This document shows positions 23,355 to 33,454 of a stretch of DNA of 64,000 nucleotides, piece by piece. The translations under genes were made by a program, and so were the position numbers. The stretch covers positions 157,665-221,664 of the forward strand of contig CAJJDP010000052.1 of assembly GCA_905182995.1 (NCBI GenBank). Reading direction: 5' to 3'. Below the pieces are notes generated by a model. It did not search any database. It had not been told where the DNA came from and worked only from the letters and a program-made list of their open reading frames with translations. Every line of letters starts with the position of its first letter. The first letter of the stretch is position 1. The DNA is from Paramecium octaurelia. Lineage: Eukaryota; Ciliophora; Oligohymenophorea; Peniculida; Parameciidae.

Positions 23355-24590
23355 TCATACACTAACACTTTTCAAATACATTTCCAGCACATTTGTAAAT
23401 CTAAGGAAACAAGGACAATAGATATATTTGATATCACTTCCGAGTAATCCATCAAATTCCCACATCAATTTTAAAGCATTCAATAGATGCTCTTTGAAAT
23501 CTACTTTGAATTATTATCCATATGAATGACTATATCATTAAATTTAATAATTTTACAAGATATATAAGTAGATATCTGATCTGGAATCTTCAGCAAAGAG
23601 GATGTCTTGCATACTTTACAATTAACTCTAATCCCTATTAGTTAAAAGTGTCTTAATAATTAAATTGTCAAATTTTTCTATAAGAAGAAATTTCTTCCAA
23701 GGTTTAGTGGTTTTTATCATTTGACTGAGGATTTCAAAGGTTGTGGCATAAGGAAGATGCTTAAATTGCTTTTCTGCATTTTCAATGATATTATCAATTT
23801 GAATAATTGTCTGCTGTTATGCTGGCTTTACAGATCCTCCTGATGACTCCAAAAAACTAAAGAATAACTTTTAGTAGTACCTGTCATTAGAGATATTGAC
23901 AATCTCTCCTCCTTGGATGGGTAACAAAGCTTGATCAATTTCAAAATCATTTTACTCCAAAACTGTCCCTTTTTCAGGTACATTTGATTGATTTAGTTCA
24001 TCATACTGGATCTATTAATAATATAGATTGAGCATCTTATTAAATTTATTCTTTATAGGGGAGGTTTTCCCCAATAAATAATGTTGGAGCACTCTCTAGA
24101 TAAGTAATTCCTGTTCAGGAAGTTTGTCTAGATCATTACCAAAATAGAGTTTTAGATCTTGCTGGAATCCTTGGAGGAGAACAAGTCGGAGCATTTAGGA
24201 TATAGTGTCAAATTGTTAGATGATGTCAATCACTTCTTCATCAGCATAAATTTCACTGAAATGTAAAAAGTAATTGGCGATTAGTAAATTAAAGAAATTT
24301 GATTGATTAAGTTCTATTTCTTATTTAATTCTAGCGTAGAACTCTAATTTTGTTTCTGGATCTTTTTCAGTGATTGATAACAATCTTGGAGCATTGCAAT
24401 TGAAGATTAATTATGCCACTACATTCTATATACATAATGATCAAACCTTGTGAAAAATGATGATATCCTGATATTAGATTGTTGTCATCAGTTGATTATT
24501 CAGGCTATTTAGTTTTTTGTGGAATAGAAACTTGCGTTTGTCAAAAGGTTCATCATTTTGTTCTACACAACAGATATTTGTATTTCCCAT
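23355..24590 (-). CDS. Helical protein with N-myristoylation/palmitoylation-type N-terminus
   Basis: 387 aa, not recognised. Introns 24426-24446, 23857-23880 and 23530-23556. The start MGNTNICC has Gly2 and paired Cys, a typical dual acylation signal that would anchor it to membranes. The body is alpha-helical (LEFYARIKQEIELNQSNFFN, DTISQMLRLVLLQGFQQDLK, LPEQELLIQRVLQHYLLG), with a C-terminal helical block ending FLRFTNVLEMYLKSVSV. No catalytic motif is visible. Its ATG is 32 bases from the stop of the membrane-protein gene upstream on the same strand. Confidence 0.75.
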
Positions 24591-24622
24591 AAAATTTTTT
24601 ATAAGATAATAAAAATAATGAT

Positions 24623-25344
24623 TCATCCTTGTATTTGTTTTTGGGATTAGATTTGGGACTTTTGGTTTGGCGTTTAAGCTTTGATTGGGGTTGTCTCATG
24701 ATTTAATTCTTCTACATCTTCAACAGCCAAATACTCAACAATATCATTATTAACTTTAGTGACATAGTTCTGAAGATATGCTGGATAGTTCATCGTTGCT
24801 TGAGTGTTACCACATTAGATTATGATCATGATTAAATTTAACATGAGTTCTGTCCAATAGTACCCACAACTGGCTTAGAAATTGTCCACAGACTTCATTT
24901 ATAATAATTTCTAACCTTGGGAAGCATGACACTTGGAGCAGCCCAAAATACAACGAAATAAGCAAGATGCCACAAATAAACCAAGATTCCAAAGATTTAA
25001 ATCCAGTTTCTATAGCTGCCTAGGAAAGTGCTTATGGCATAAACACTCAATGCTAGGTAGATGTAAGTGGGTCCCCAATATATCACATAAGGAACTCTAT
25101 GATCAAATATGATTTTGTCAGTGACTATATTCTAAGCAGGGAATGTATCAAAAGCCACTGTGAATGCAACATAAATCCAATAGCAAATCAGAGAAATGTA
25201 TTCAACTTTATATTGAGTTAGATAGATGGGTGAGCCATAACTGCTTAAAAACATGGCGTAGTGATATTTACCAATTTTAGGATTGGATGGTTGATTGTGA
25301 TTGTGAACAGATACTTTATGTGAAGCATTCTGATTTGGTTTCAT
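24623..25344 (-). CDS. Four-pass membrane protein of unknown function
   Basis: 232 aa; one intron 24893-24915 (starts GTT, ends AAG). Polar N-terminus (MKPNQNASHKVSVHNHNQPS), then four hydrophobic segments: YISLICYWIYVAFTVAF, VIYWGPTYIYLALSVYAIS, IFGILVYLWHLAYFVVFWAA and YYWTELMLNLIMIIIQ. The C-terminal tail is polar and Gln-rich. Aromatic-rich helices and the YWGP motif do not place it in a family I know. The intron is supported because it joins the third and fourth membrane segments in frame. Confidence 0.7.
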
Positions 25345-25394
25345 TAGTTAGAGTATTTTAATTATTTAAATTAAAATAACAAAGATTTTAATCA

Positions 25395-25829
25395 ATGAAG
25401 GCCGAACAATAATAAAAGGGGGCAACCAAAACAGTCAAGAAAGTGAAAGTTAATAAGAAAGCACCAGTTAGGTACATTGAATATTTGAAAAAGATTATGG
25501 GTAAAGGCTGCTTTCACTGGTTTCAGAAGATCTAAAGTTTAATAAAACGAGAATTAGGCATTGTTAAAGATTTAACATGTCGATGATGTTTCATCAAGCA
25601 GATTCTATTGGGGCAAAAGAGTGGCTTATATCTACAAGGCTCACTCTCTCAAGAACAACACTAAATTCAGAGTACTTCATTATCACTACTATTATTATAG
25701 ACAATCTGGGGTAGAATCAGCAGATCACATGGATCAAACGGAGTTGTGATTGCTCGTTTCAATAGAAATCTTCCACCAAGAGCCATCGGATCTACTTTGA
25801 GAGTATTCCTTTATCCAAACAGGGCTTGA
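25395..25829 (+). CDS. RPL35A: 60S ribosomal protein eL33 (L35a)
   Basis: 127 aa large-subunit ribosomal protein. Introns 25472-25493 (22, ends AAG) and 25672-25700 (29). After a Lys-rich N-terminus (MKAEQQQKGATKTVKKVKVN) come LWVKAAFTGFRRSKVQQNEN, RFYWGKRVAYIYKAHSLKNN, IWGRISRSHGSNGVVIARF and LPPRAIGSTLRVFLYPNRA, the canonical eL33 C-terminus. It lies 63 bases upstream of CCT4 on the same strand. Confidence 0.95.
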
Positions 25830-25892
25830 TCCAATATATTAATATGTACATTTATTTCCAGAAATTAAATAAACCAAATTTATTTTTTAAAT

Positions 25893-27633
25893 ATGAGTCA
25901 ACCACCTTAGGCATCATAGTAATAATAGCAAAAAGCCAACACCTTCAACAAATCAGAAAAAACCAAAGACATCAGATTGACGAATATCCAAGCTGCCAAA
26001 GGTAATATCTTAACCTCTATGTCAAGCTGTATCGGATGCAGTAAGAACCAGTTTGGGACCAAGAGGAATGGATAAAATGATCTAAGATGCCAAAGGTCAA
26101 GTGCTCATTACAAATGATGGAGCCACCATACTCAAATAAATGGATTTGGTACATCCCACTGCAAAAATGGTAATCCATTCATTATTACAAAAGTTAGTTG
26201 AAATTTCTCATGCTCAAGATGTTGAGGCTGGAGATGGCACCACTTCAGTAGTAGTTTTCGCAGGAGCCTTATTGAAGTCATGTGAAGTACTCTTAGAGAA
26301 GGGAATACATCCAACCACTATTTCAGAGGGATTTCAATTTGCCTTAGAAAATGCATTAGAAGCTTTGGATGAATTGAAAAAACCAGTTGATCTAGACAAT
26401 AAATAATAGTTGATTGAATGTGTATAAACTGCACTTTCATCAAAAGTGGTTTCATCCAATAGTGCATAATTGGCTCCACTTGCTGTGGATGCAGTCTTGA
26501 GAATAGTTGACCCTCTGAAACCCAATAATGTTGATCTTAAAGATATCAAAATCGTTAAAAAGTTGGGAGGCACCATTGATGACACTAAATTAGTTGAAGG
26601 GATTGTATTCTCTAACTAAAAAGCAAGTTAAACTGCAGGAGGACCTTAAAAAATTGAAAATGCTAAAGTAGCACTGTTGTAATTTTGTTTATCTGCACCA
26701 AAAACAGATGTTGAGAACTCAATTGCTATCAAAGATTATACAGAAATGGACAAAATATTAAAGGAAGAAAGAAAATACATTATTGATCTAGTAAAAAAGA
26801 TAGTGGCATCAGGTGCAAATGTATTATTGATTCAAAAAAGCATTTTAAGAGATGCTGTCAATGATCTCTCATTACACTTCTTAGCAAAGAAGGGAATTAT
26901 GGTTGTGAAAGACATTGAAAGAGAAGATGTTGAATTTATATCCAAGGTATCCTTATTTATTCTTACAATAGACCTTATGTTTGGTACCAGTTGCACATAT
27001 AGATTAATTGACTCCTGAAAAATTAGGAACTGCTGGACTTGTTGAGACTGTTTTCTTGAATGATGAAAGCAAAGTTTTGAGAATTACAGGAGTGCCTGCC
27101 TAGTCTAAAGCTTTAACAATCTTAGTTAGAGGGTCAAACCAATTAGTTTTAGATGAGGCTGACAGAAGCATTCATGATGCCTTATGTGTTGTTAGAAGTC
27201 TAGTTAAAAGCAAAGGTTTGATTCCAGGAGGAGGAGCACCTGAAATCCACTTATCCTTAAAATTAACATAAAAGGCTAATACATTAACAGGTGCCAGATC
27301 TATGTGTGTTCGAGCTTTCGCTGAAGCCCTTGAAGTGATTCCTTATACTCTTGCAGAAAATGCAGGTAATTGATACTCTAGCTTTAGGATTGAATCCAAT
27401 CAATGTAGTTACTGAGCTGAGAAATAGACATCTTAAATCACAAAAGTTCGCAGGAATAGGAATGAAGAAAGTAATTATTATTTATTATAATCATTTAGAA
27501 TAACATAGTAGATGATATTACAACTGAATAAGTAGTCTAACCTATTTTAGTAACAAGAAGTGCTTTGAGTTTGGCCACAGAATGTGTGAGAATGATTCTA
27601 AAGATTGATGATCTTGTCATTTCAGCCCGTTGA
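25893..27633 (+). CDS. CCT4: T-complex protein 1 subunit delta (CCT4)
   Basis: 538 aa, close to the usual CCT4 length. Subunit of the cytosolic CCT/TRiC chaperonin that folds actin and tubulin. Introns 26002-26026, 26170-26193, 26947-26971, 27366-27387 and 27471-27498. ATPase signatures: [37 protein letters not shown], and the C-terminal [14 protein letters not shown]. Delta-specific agreement is strongest at [20 protein letters not shown] and the C-terminus [20 protein letters not shown]. In-frame TAA/TAG occur at Gln positions throughout. Confidence 0.95.
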
Positions 27634-27676
27634 TGTTTAACATTATATTACAAATATAATAATAATAAATAAATTA

Positions 27677-28285
27677 ATGCAAACAAATTCAAGATCTAAT
27701 CCAAACATAAAACCAGTATTTAGATTGAAACAATTTTTGAATACTATTGTTACACCTGAGTTTGGCAAAGATAATACAAATAGAATAAAGAATTCAATTG
27801 AAAGTTCAAGATTTGCATCATATCATAATATCAGTAATTCTGTTCGTAAGAATATCATCATAAATCAATAATATGTGTTACCCAGCATCACTAATCGAAA
27901 GTCTCTCATCATTGAACCTAATCAAACTCCTACTATTCTAATTGATCATCTACATTTGGAGTAAAACATGAAAAATAATACTAAACAAATTAAGAAACAT
28001 TTTAGATAATTAAAGAATCTTAGTATTGCTCAGAATTCCAATGATAATTTAAATTCAACCAATGAAGAATTATTATTACTTTAATCTAATAAAAATAGCC
28101 CAAAAAAATACAAAACCTCTAATAAATAGGATTAGCAAAAGTCAAGAAAGTAAAAATTAATTGACTTTTTGAAAGGTGAAAATTAAGGCTTATAATTTAC
28201 ATAATTATTACAAAAAAAATAATCAAAATAGTAAACTCTATTTCCTTCTTTCACAATTAAAAAATATCAAGAACTCTAATTTTGA
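27677..28285 (+). CDS. Hypothetical Asn/Gln/Lys-rich protein
   Basis: 202 aa, single exon, 43 bases after CCT4 and 35 bases before the CCDC61-like gene. Low-complexity polar sequence (FRLKQFLNTIVTPEFGKDNT, QQKSRKQKLIDFLKGENQGL). Basic and Ser-rich, probably largely disordered. No domain recognised. The uninterrupted frame of 203 codons and gene-like spacing support it. Confidence 0.65.
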
Positions 28286-28320
28286 AATTTTGTTTGTATT
28301 ATTATTTTTTTTCAACTATA

Positions 28321-30045
28321 ATGCTAGATAATCCAAAAATATAATTAGAAACAGACATCATTCTTCAAGGAATGGAATACGTCATTAGCATGCAAGCTAG
28401 TGATCATTTGCTGTATGCATAATTTATACCCTTAGTTATATAGAATTAGAATCCAAATATGAACCTCAGATCTGGAAAAATACTTACACCATTGATTATA
28501 TTGAAGAACTTACTCGCAAAACAGGAAACCCAAAAAAATTTAACATATTTCTATCCATGTTATAAACTGCATTACAAAAAACTAACGAGAATGTATTATA
28601 TAATCTAATTAGGTTTTATTTGAAATTTTGACTTATCAAGATCTCGAGAATCTGAAATAATAGAAATAGCAAGATCAAAGCAATCTTTCTAGAACATCAT
28701 CCAATAATTAGAAAGTCAATAAAAGATATCTAATTTTGTCATATTAAACTGATTTTGAAAAAATTCATTACCCTTTAGCCTTAAATTACGAAGAATAAAT
28801 TGAAAACTCTAGATTGATGACCAAAATACAGAATATGAAAACAGAACTCTTTGATTACAAACTCTAAAAATCAAATGATGCTGATTTCTAGGCTTCAAAT
28901 TCATTTTCCAAAAGTAAAAGGGATATTTAAACTCCTGATTCCTTGGTGAATCAAAATGAGTTATTGAAAGCAAAGGTAAAGAGATTGGAAGAAGCTTTGA
29001 CTTAAAAAAAGGGAGCAGTTGAAGTAGATTAATTAGTTCGAGATAATGAAGACTTGTAAAATATGTTGAATACATCAAAATTATTATATGAGGACAAAAT
29101 CTAAAAATTAGAACAACAACTCAATTAAAAAAGCACAGAAATCGTTATGTAAATGGCTGAAGTACATATAAAGTTAATAAAGAATAGATAAATGCATTTA
29201 AGAAGGAGTTGACACAATTAATTGGCAAGGTAGAAATGGACAGTAGAATCAAAGATCATATCAGATTAATGAATGAGGAGGAAGAGAGCAAATTAGTGAA
29301 AGCCTAAAAAATAATACAAAAGTACGAAAAAGAAGTGGAAGGCCTTAATTAGTATGTAATTGATAAAATCATAGATAAATAGATTCGTTAAAGAAATAAG
29401 ACGCAGTCCAAAAAAGAAGAATAAATCAATTGGAGACTGAACTATCTTAATCTATGAAAAAGTTTAGTTACAAGGGAGTTACTGATAGGCTTTATTCACC
29501 CTACAGCAATCATTCGAATGGAAGTAGAAAGTCTAATTATTCTGTTCCCAATAGATTAAATTCGAATAATTCATCTGGGAATGCTTCCCCTAATGTAAGA
29601 CAGGCTTCTCCAGCTTTAAGCAAGAATTCGCGTACTTCCACCTAAAATTCAGTAAAATCCTATTCAAATTTAGGCTGCATATCAGAAACCGAAGTTCTAT
29701 AACACTTCTCCAATGAATAAACAGCCAATTTAAAAGAAACCTTCTCCAGCAAGACCATAATAATAGATGAGACCTACTCCTAATAGGGCATCTCCAATTG
29801 CTTAATAGAAACCTTCTCCCGGGAGAAACAATATCTTTAGATAACCGTCTCCTCCTAGATAAAACTATTAACAACATAAGATTCAGCAATAATAATAAGT
29901 GAAACAAAGGACTAATCAATCTGCTAATAATTATAAGTAGCCAATGAAGCAGGTGCATCAATATGAAAGGAAATCTGGAAATGTGACAGATCTGGATAAT
30001 AAAATAAATAATTTAAAAAATATTTTATAAAGAGCGAAAAGATGA
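28321..30045 (+). CDS. VFL3: CCDC61/VFL3-like basal-body protein
   Basis: 536 aa; introns 28413-28435, 28593-28612 (20), 29162-29187, 29352-29374 and 29652-29673. The first ~150 residues match the globular head of CCDC61/VFL3: YIEELTRKTGNPKKFNIFLS, then a segment equivalent to the strictly conserved RYLIL...IHYPL (here KRYLILSYQTDFEKIHYPLA). A coiled coil of ~150 residues follows, then a basic Ser/Pro/Gln/Arg tail with repeated S-P sites (KKPSPARPQ, RASPIAQQKPSPGR). The family is needed for orienting basal-body accessory structures and may bind microtubules. The tail repeats look like kinase sites (inference). Confidence 0.88.
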
Positions 30046-30108
30046 TTGAGTAATACATTAAATAAAATGAAATAAAAATTTATTGGACCAAAAAATCTTA
30101 TAAATTTA

Positions 30109-30762
30109 TCATAATCTTGTTTTTTTAGTTGGTTTTGGACTTGATTCTTCATCATCGTCATCATCATCTAACTCACCATCGTCATCATCTATTTCATTAT
30201 CTGAGTCTTCTGAATCTTCTCTTCCAACACCATCTTCGTCCTCACTATATTAAATGTCGTTTCCGCTTTTATCCTTGTTATCTAAAACCTATAATCCAGG
30301 AATTAAATCAAACACTTTTTAGAAGTATCCTTACAACTCGGCTATAGGATTGTCAGATAAATCTAATTATTGTAATTTTTTCAATTGCTTGATCGGCTCC
30401 AAATCCTAATGATAAACTTAATAAGATACAGCAAATGTCTTGATTTAGTTTTCTGCTAAACTTAAACACAATAATTTTGGATAAGTATTGGCAATGAATT
30501 TAATTGCCTCTCCATCCAATTAATTAATTTCCAACACCAAATTCTATAAATTAGGTAATTTAGGAAAACCCTCAAGTGTCTTTAAGGAGCAGTCCACAAG
30601 ACTTAAAGACTCTAGATGGCTTTGAGATTCAAGAAGTTCAGCTGTCTATCTGTCTAATTTCCCGATCTTAACATTATCTATATCAAACTCAATTAATTTT
30701 CCTTCCTGCTCTTGTGTTTTTTATTTGATTGATATTTTAAATATGTCAAATATGTTAGCCAT
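30109..30762 (-). CDS. ANP32-like acidic leucine-rich nuclear protein
   Basis: About 209 aa with, or 217 aa without, a 24-base intron at 30406-30429. N-terminal LRRs (LESLSLVDCSLKTLEGFPKL, LVLEINQLDGEAIKFIANTY, LKKLQQLDLSDNPIAELQGY), the LRR-cap LIPGLQVLDNKDKSG, then an acidic tail (EDEDGVGREDSEDSDNEIDD) ending with a basic PKPTKKTRL likely nuclear signal. ANP32 proteins are histone chaperones and PP2A inhibitors. The 24-base insert has intron ends and removing it restores normal LRR spacing, but it has no stop and is a multiple of three, so retention would go unnoticed. Confidence 0.88.
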
Positions 30763-30780
30763 TTATTAAAATAATTAATA

Positions 30781-31383
30781 TCATTTAATTAACTATTACG
30801 CTATATGTTAAAAAGGATGATCAATGTCTTGATTACGTGCCTATTTTTATTAATTTAACAATTTACTGTTGATAATGAAAAGAATGATAATCCCAATTAA
30901 CTAGCTAATTGCATTCCTTATTTGTTTTCTATCTTTCTAATTGCCTGCAAATCAGATTTCATGGCAACTAAAACTCCCGGCAACTTCTTTCCGTTAGCCT
31001 TTGTTACTCTCTCAAACCATTCTTTAGCTGCCTCATATGTAGTCTCTTTGGTCATGTCATAACATAAGAAAACAAAGTTAGCGTCTTTCAACTTGAATAA
31101 TATTATTTAAAATTGACTATGTTGGATTTTAAAATTGCTTATTCGTAGATTTCAGATCCAGCTATATCAAATAAGTACAATTCGACATCTTTTTCCTCCT
31201 ATTCAAATGGAATCAATTTAGTAGATATTTCAGCTATTTGAGTCTAAGAATATTTAATTGGAATCATACTAATTGATAATCTTTCAAAAAATTGACTTCT
31301 CCAGTAGTATACAATTAGATCAGGGCAGATTTACCAACTGCAGAGCTACCAACCACCAATACCTTAGCTGTTACTTTTCTCAT
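30781..31383 (-). CDS. IFT27: IFT27-like small GTPase (intraflagellar transport)
   Basis: 174 aa; three 26-base introns at 31244-31269, 31092-31117 (starts GTC) and 30841-30866. Rab-like GTPase of the IFT-B complex: P-loop GSSAVGKS; switch II DIAGSE (no catalytic Gln, as in IFT27); VFLCYDMTKETTYEAAKEWF; and LPGVLVAMKSDL, which aligns with LPGVLVGNKTDL of IFT27 but has MKSD where most GTPases have NKxD. The C-terminus DIDHPFQHIAQQLIK has no prenylation Cys, as expected for IFT27. Only 18 bases separate its stop from the ANP32-like start. Confidence 0.85.
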
Positions 31384-31540
31384 TGAATGTTAAATAATTT
31401 AAAAAATAATATAAGATCAATATATTATTCACTTTTGTCTGATAGTATTTAAAAAATTACCTAGATTTGCTTTTTTACCATATAAAACATATTCATATTA
31501 TACAGACTTTTTTTTTAGTTCTTTATCTAACAAATAGAAT

Positions 31541-32926
31541 TCATATAATACTTTAAAAATGAGCAGGTCCATATGCTTTTTTCAAGTCTGCTTATTTTTT
31601 TGTAAGTGTTGGCAATTTGACTGAGTCTAAGAGTTATTAATTTCTAGTTTTGAAAGAGTTCTACAATATTTTATTGGTTTGATTAAATAGAGTCTTTTTA
31701 TGTAAAATGTGGGAAGTATTTTATTCTTCTTCAATAAGGGAGTCATCACTTTTTTGAATAAATTGAATAAATACTGTTTCTTAAGCAATTTGATTGATTA
31801 TAGACTGGTTTCCAATAGTTTCTATTATTCCTAATCCCTTAATTCTTTAAAGTATGGATGTCTGAGTGCCTATTTCGCATTGATTCTCTCTTCTGGATCA
31901 TAAATGAGCATTTGCTTAATTAAATCTACTAAGTCTTTGGGAGCGTGTGGAATTAGATTCTCTAACCCAGTTCCTGCTTTAGAAGGGAAATTGATTTCCA
32001 TATGAGATGCATGTTTTCTGAATCGATCAAGCACCTTAGGATTGGGAGTGCCTAGAATGTTATGAATCCGATGAACTTAATCTAACTCATTGCTTCCTGG
32101 AAACAAAGGGAATAATGCAGTAATTTCAAATAGCACACATCCTGCTCCCCATATATCCATTTTGCTGTCATAATAACCGTCTGTCATTAAGCATTCAGGT
32201 GATCTATACCATCTTGTGGATATATATTCTGTGTATGGATGCTTAGAATAGATGCCTTTGCAGGATCCAAGGTCAGCTAATTTTAGATGATCACCTAAAA
32301 GCAGAATATTTTCACTAAATATTGAAAATAGAATTACGGCTTGATATCTCTGTGAAATATGTTGTTAGTATGCATGAAATCTATTGCTTTGAGCAACTAA
32401 TACGTATAACTTCTAATTTTGTCTTATTTTAATGATACTTTTCGACCTATTTAATCAAACATGATTGATACCCTTTATATGTTCATAAAGGTTTTGCTCC
32501 ATCAATTCAAATACTAGAGCTAATCTCCCTGTTGGTTCATCACTAAATATATTATTATTGAATCATACTAGAGCACTTCTATTAATTTTATTATATGATC
32601 ATGATTTTACAACTTTCTTAGAGCTTGAATTTCCTTCAATTTGTTAACCAAAATTAGAAATAATTAAATACTTGGTCAATATTTTAAAAAACTTGTTTCA
32701 TGCATTTTATAGCAACTAATTGGCTTGTTTTTATTGACTAAGCCTTTATAACTTCTGAAAATGTGCCTTCCCCCTTCTTAGTTATTAGTTTATAATCTAT
32801 CCATCTTAATAATTTAATTACTTTGCATTCCAAATATTTATTATATAATATGAAAAAAATTTTATAATCATCTAAATAAATCCTGTAATTAACCTTTACA
32901 ATTTGAATTAATATTTAAGCTATCAT
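31541..32926 (-). CDS. MOK/RCK-family protein kinase
   Basis: About 415 aa. CMGC kinase of the MOK/ICK group, which acts on cilia. Motifs: GEGTFSEVIKAQS, VAIKCMKQ, HRDIKPENILL, ADLGSC (DFG replaced by DLG), TEYISTRWYRSPE with the TEY activation motif, GAGCVLFEI. Tail VKLPTLTKKQADLKKAYGPA. Introns: 32672-32709 (38 bases, unusually long), 32548-32573, 32433-32457, 32299-32321, and 31746-31771. The N-terminus is uncertain: no ATG lies near the Gly loop, and the first in-frame ATG at 32926 adds about 38 hydrophobic/basic residues. The true start may be downstream after an intron I cannot place. Confidence 0.82.
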
Positions 32927-33454
32927 TCAAATAATATCTGAATAAATAAAGAATTAAATATACTCATAATTGGATATAATGTGTTTTGAACTTGAATTAT
33001 TTTTGTTACTAATAGTTACTACCTTTTTCAATTACTTACATTTTTGAATTAACTTTTAAACGATCTTAAAGGAAAATGTTTAATTTATTGAAAATGTCAA
33101 AATACTCAATAAAATTTAAGAATGCTTTAAGTAGAATTTAGAATAAGAATAGATTGGAAATATAAATGCAACTGAAATCTTAGTTACTTTTATATATGAA
33201 ACTTAGAACTATCTCTCCAGGTATTTTAACATTTGGTAATGTCACGGATAAGTTTGGTTCTTCTATTCTTAAATAAAAAAATTAGATTCCATTAATTGCT
33301 AGATCGATTTTCATAATTACAAAAACTGATAGCTAGTTTTAACTAATTAAATAACAAATATAAATAGATTTATGACAATAAATGTATTATTAAAATATTC
33401 ACAACAGCCTTAATTGAATTAATTATAAATTATCAAAACGAATTAATTTTTAAT
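32927..33454. other. AT-rich intergenic region
   Basis: 528 bases between the MOK-like kinase and the crystallin-like gene. Holds one possible small ORF (33076-33375); nothing else supported. Confidence 0.4.
33076..33375 (+). CDS. Hypothetical small protein (weak)
   Basis: TGA-free frame of 99 aa, MFNLLKMSKYSIKFKNALSR to TDSQFQLIKQQIQIDL. Composition is plausible but there is no domain, and an internal GTT...TAG segment could be an intron that would end the protein sooner. Low support. Confidence 0.3.
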
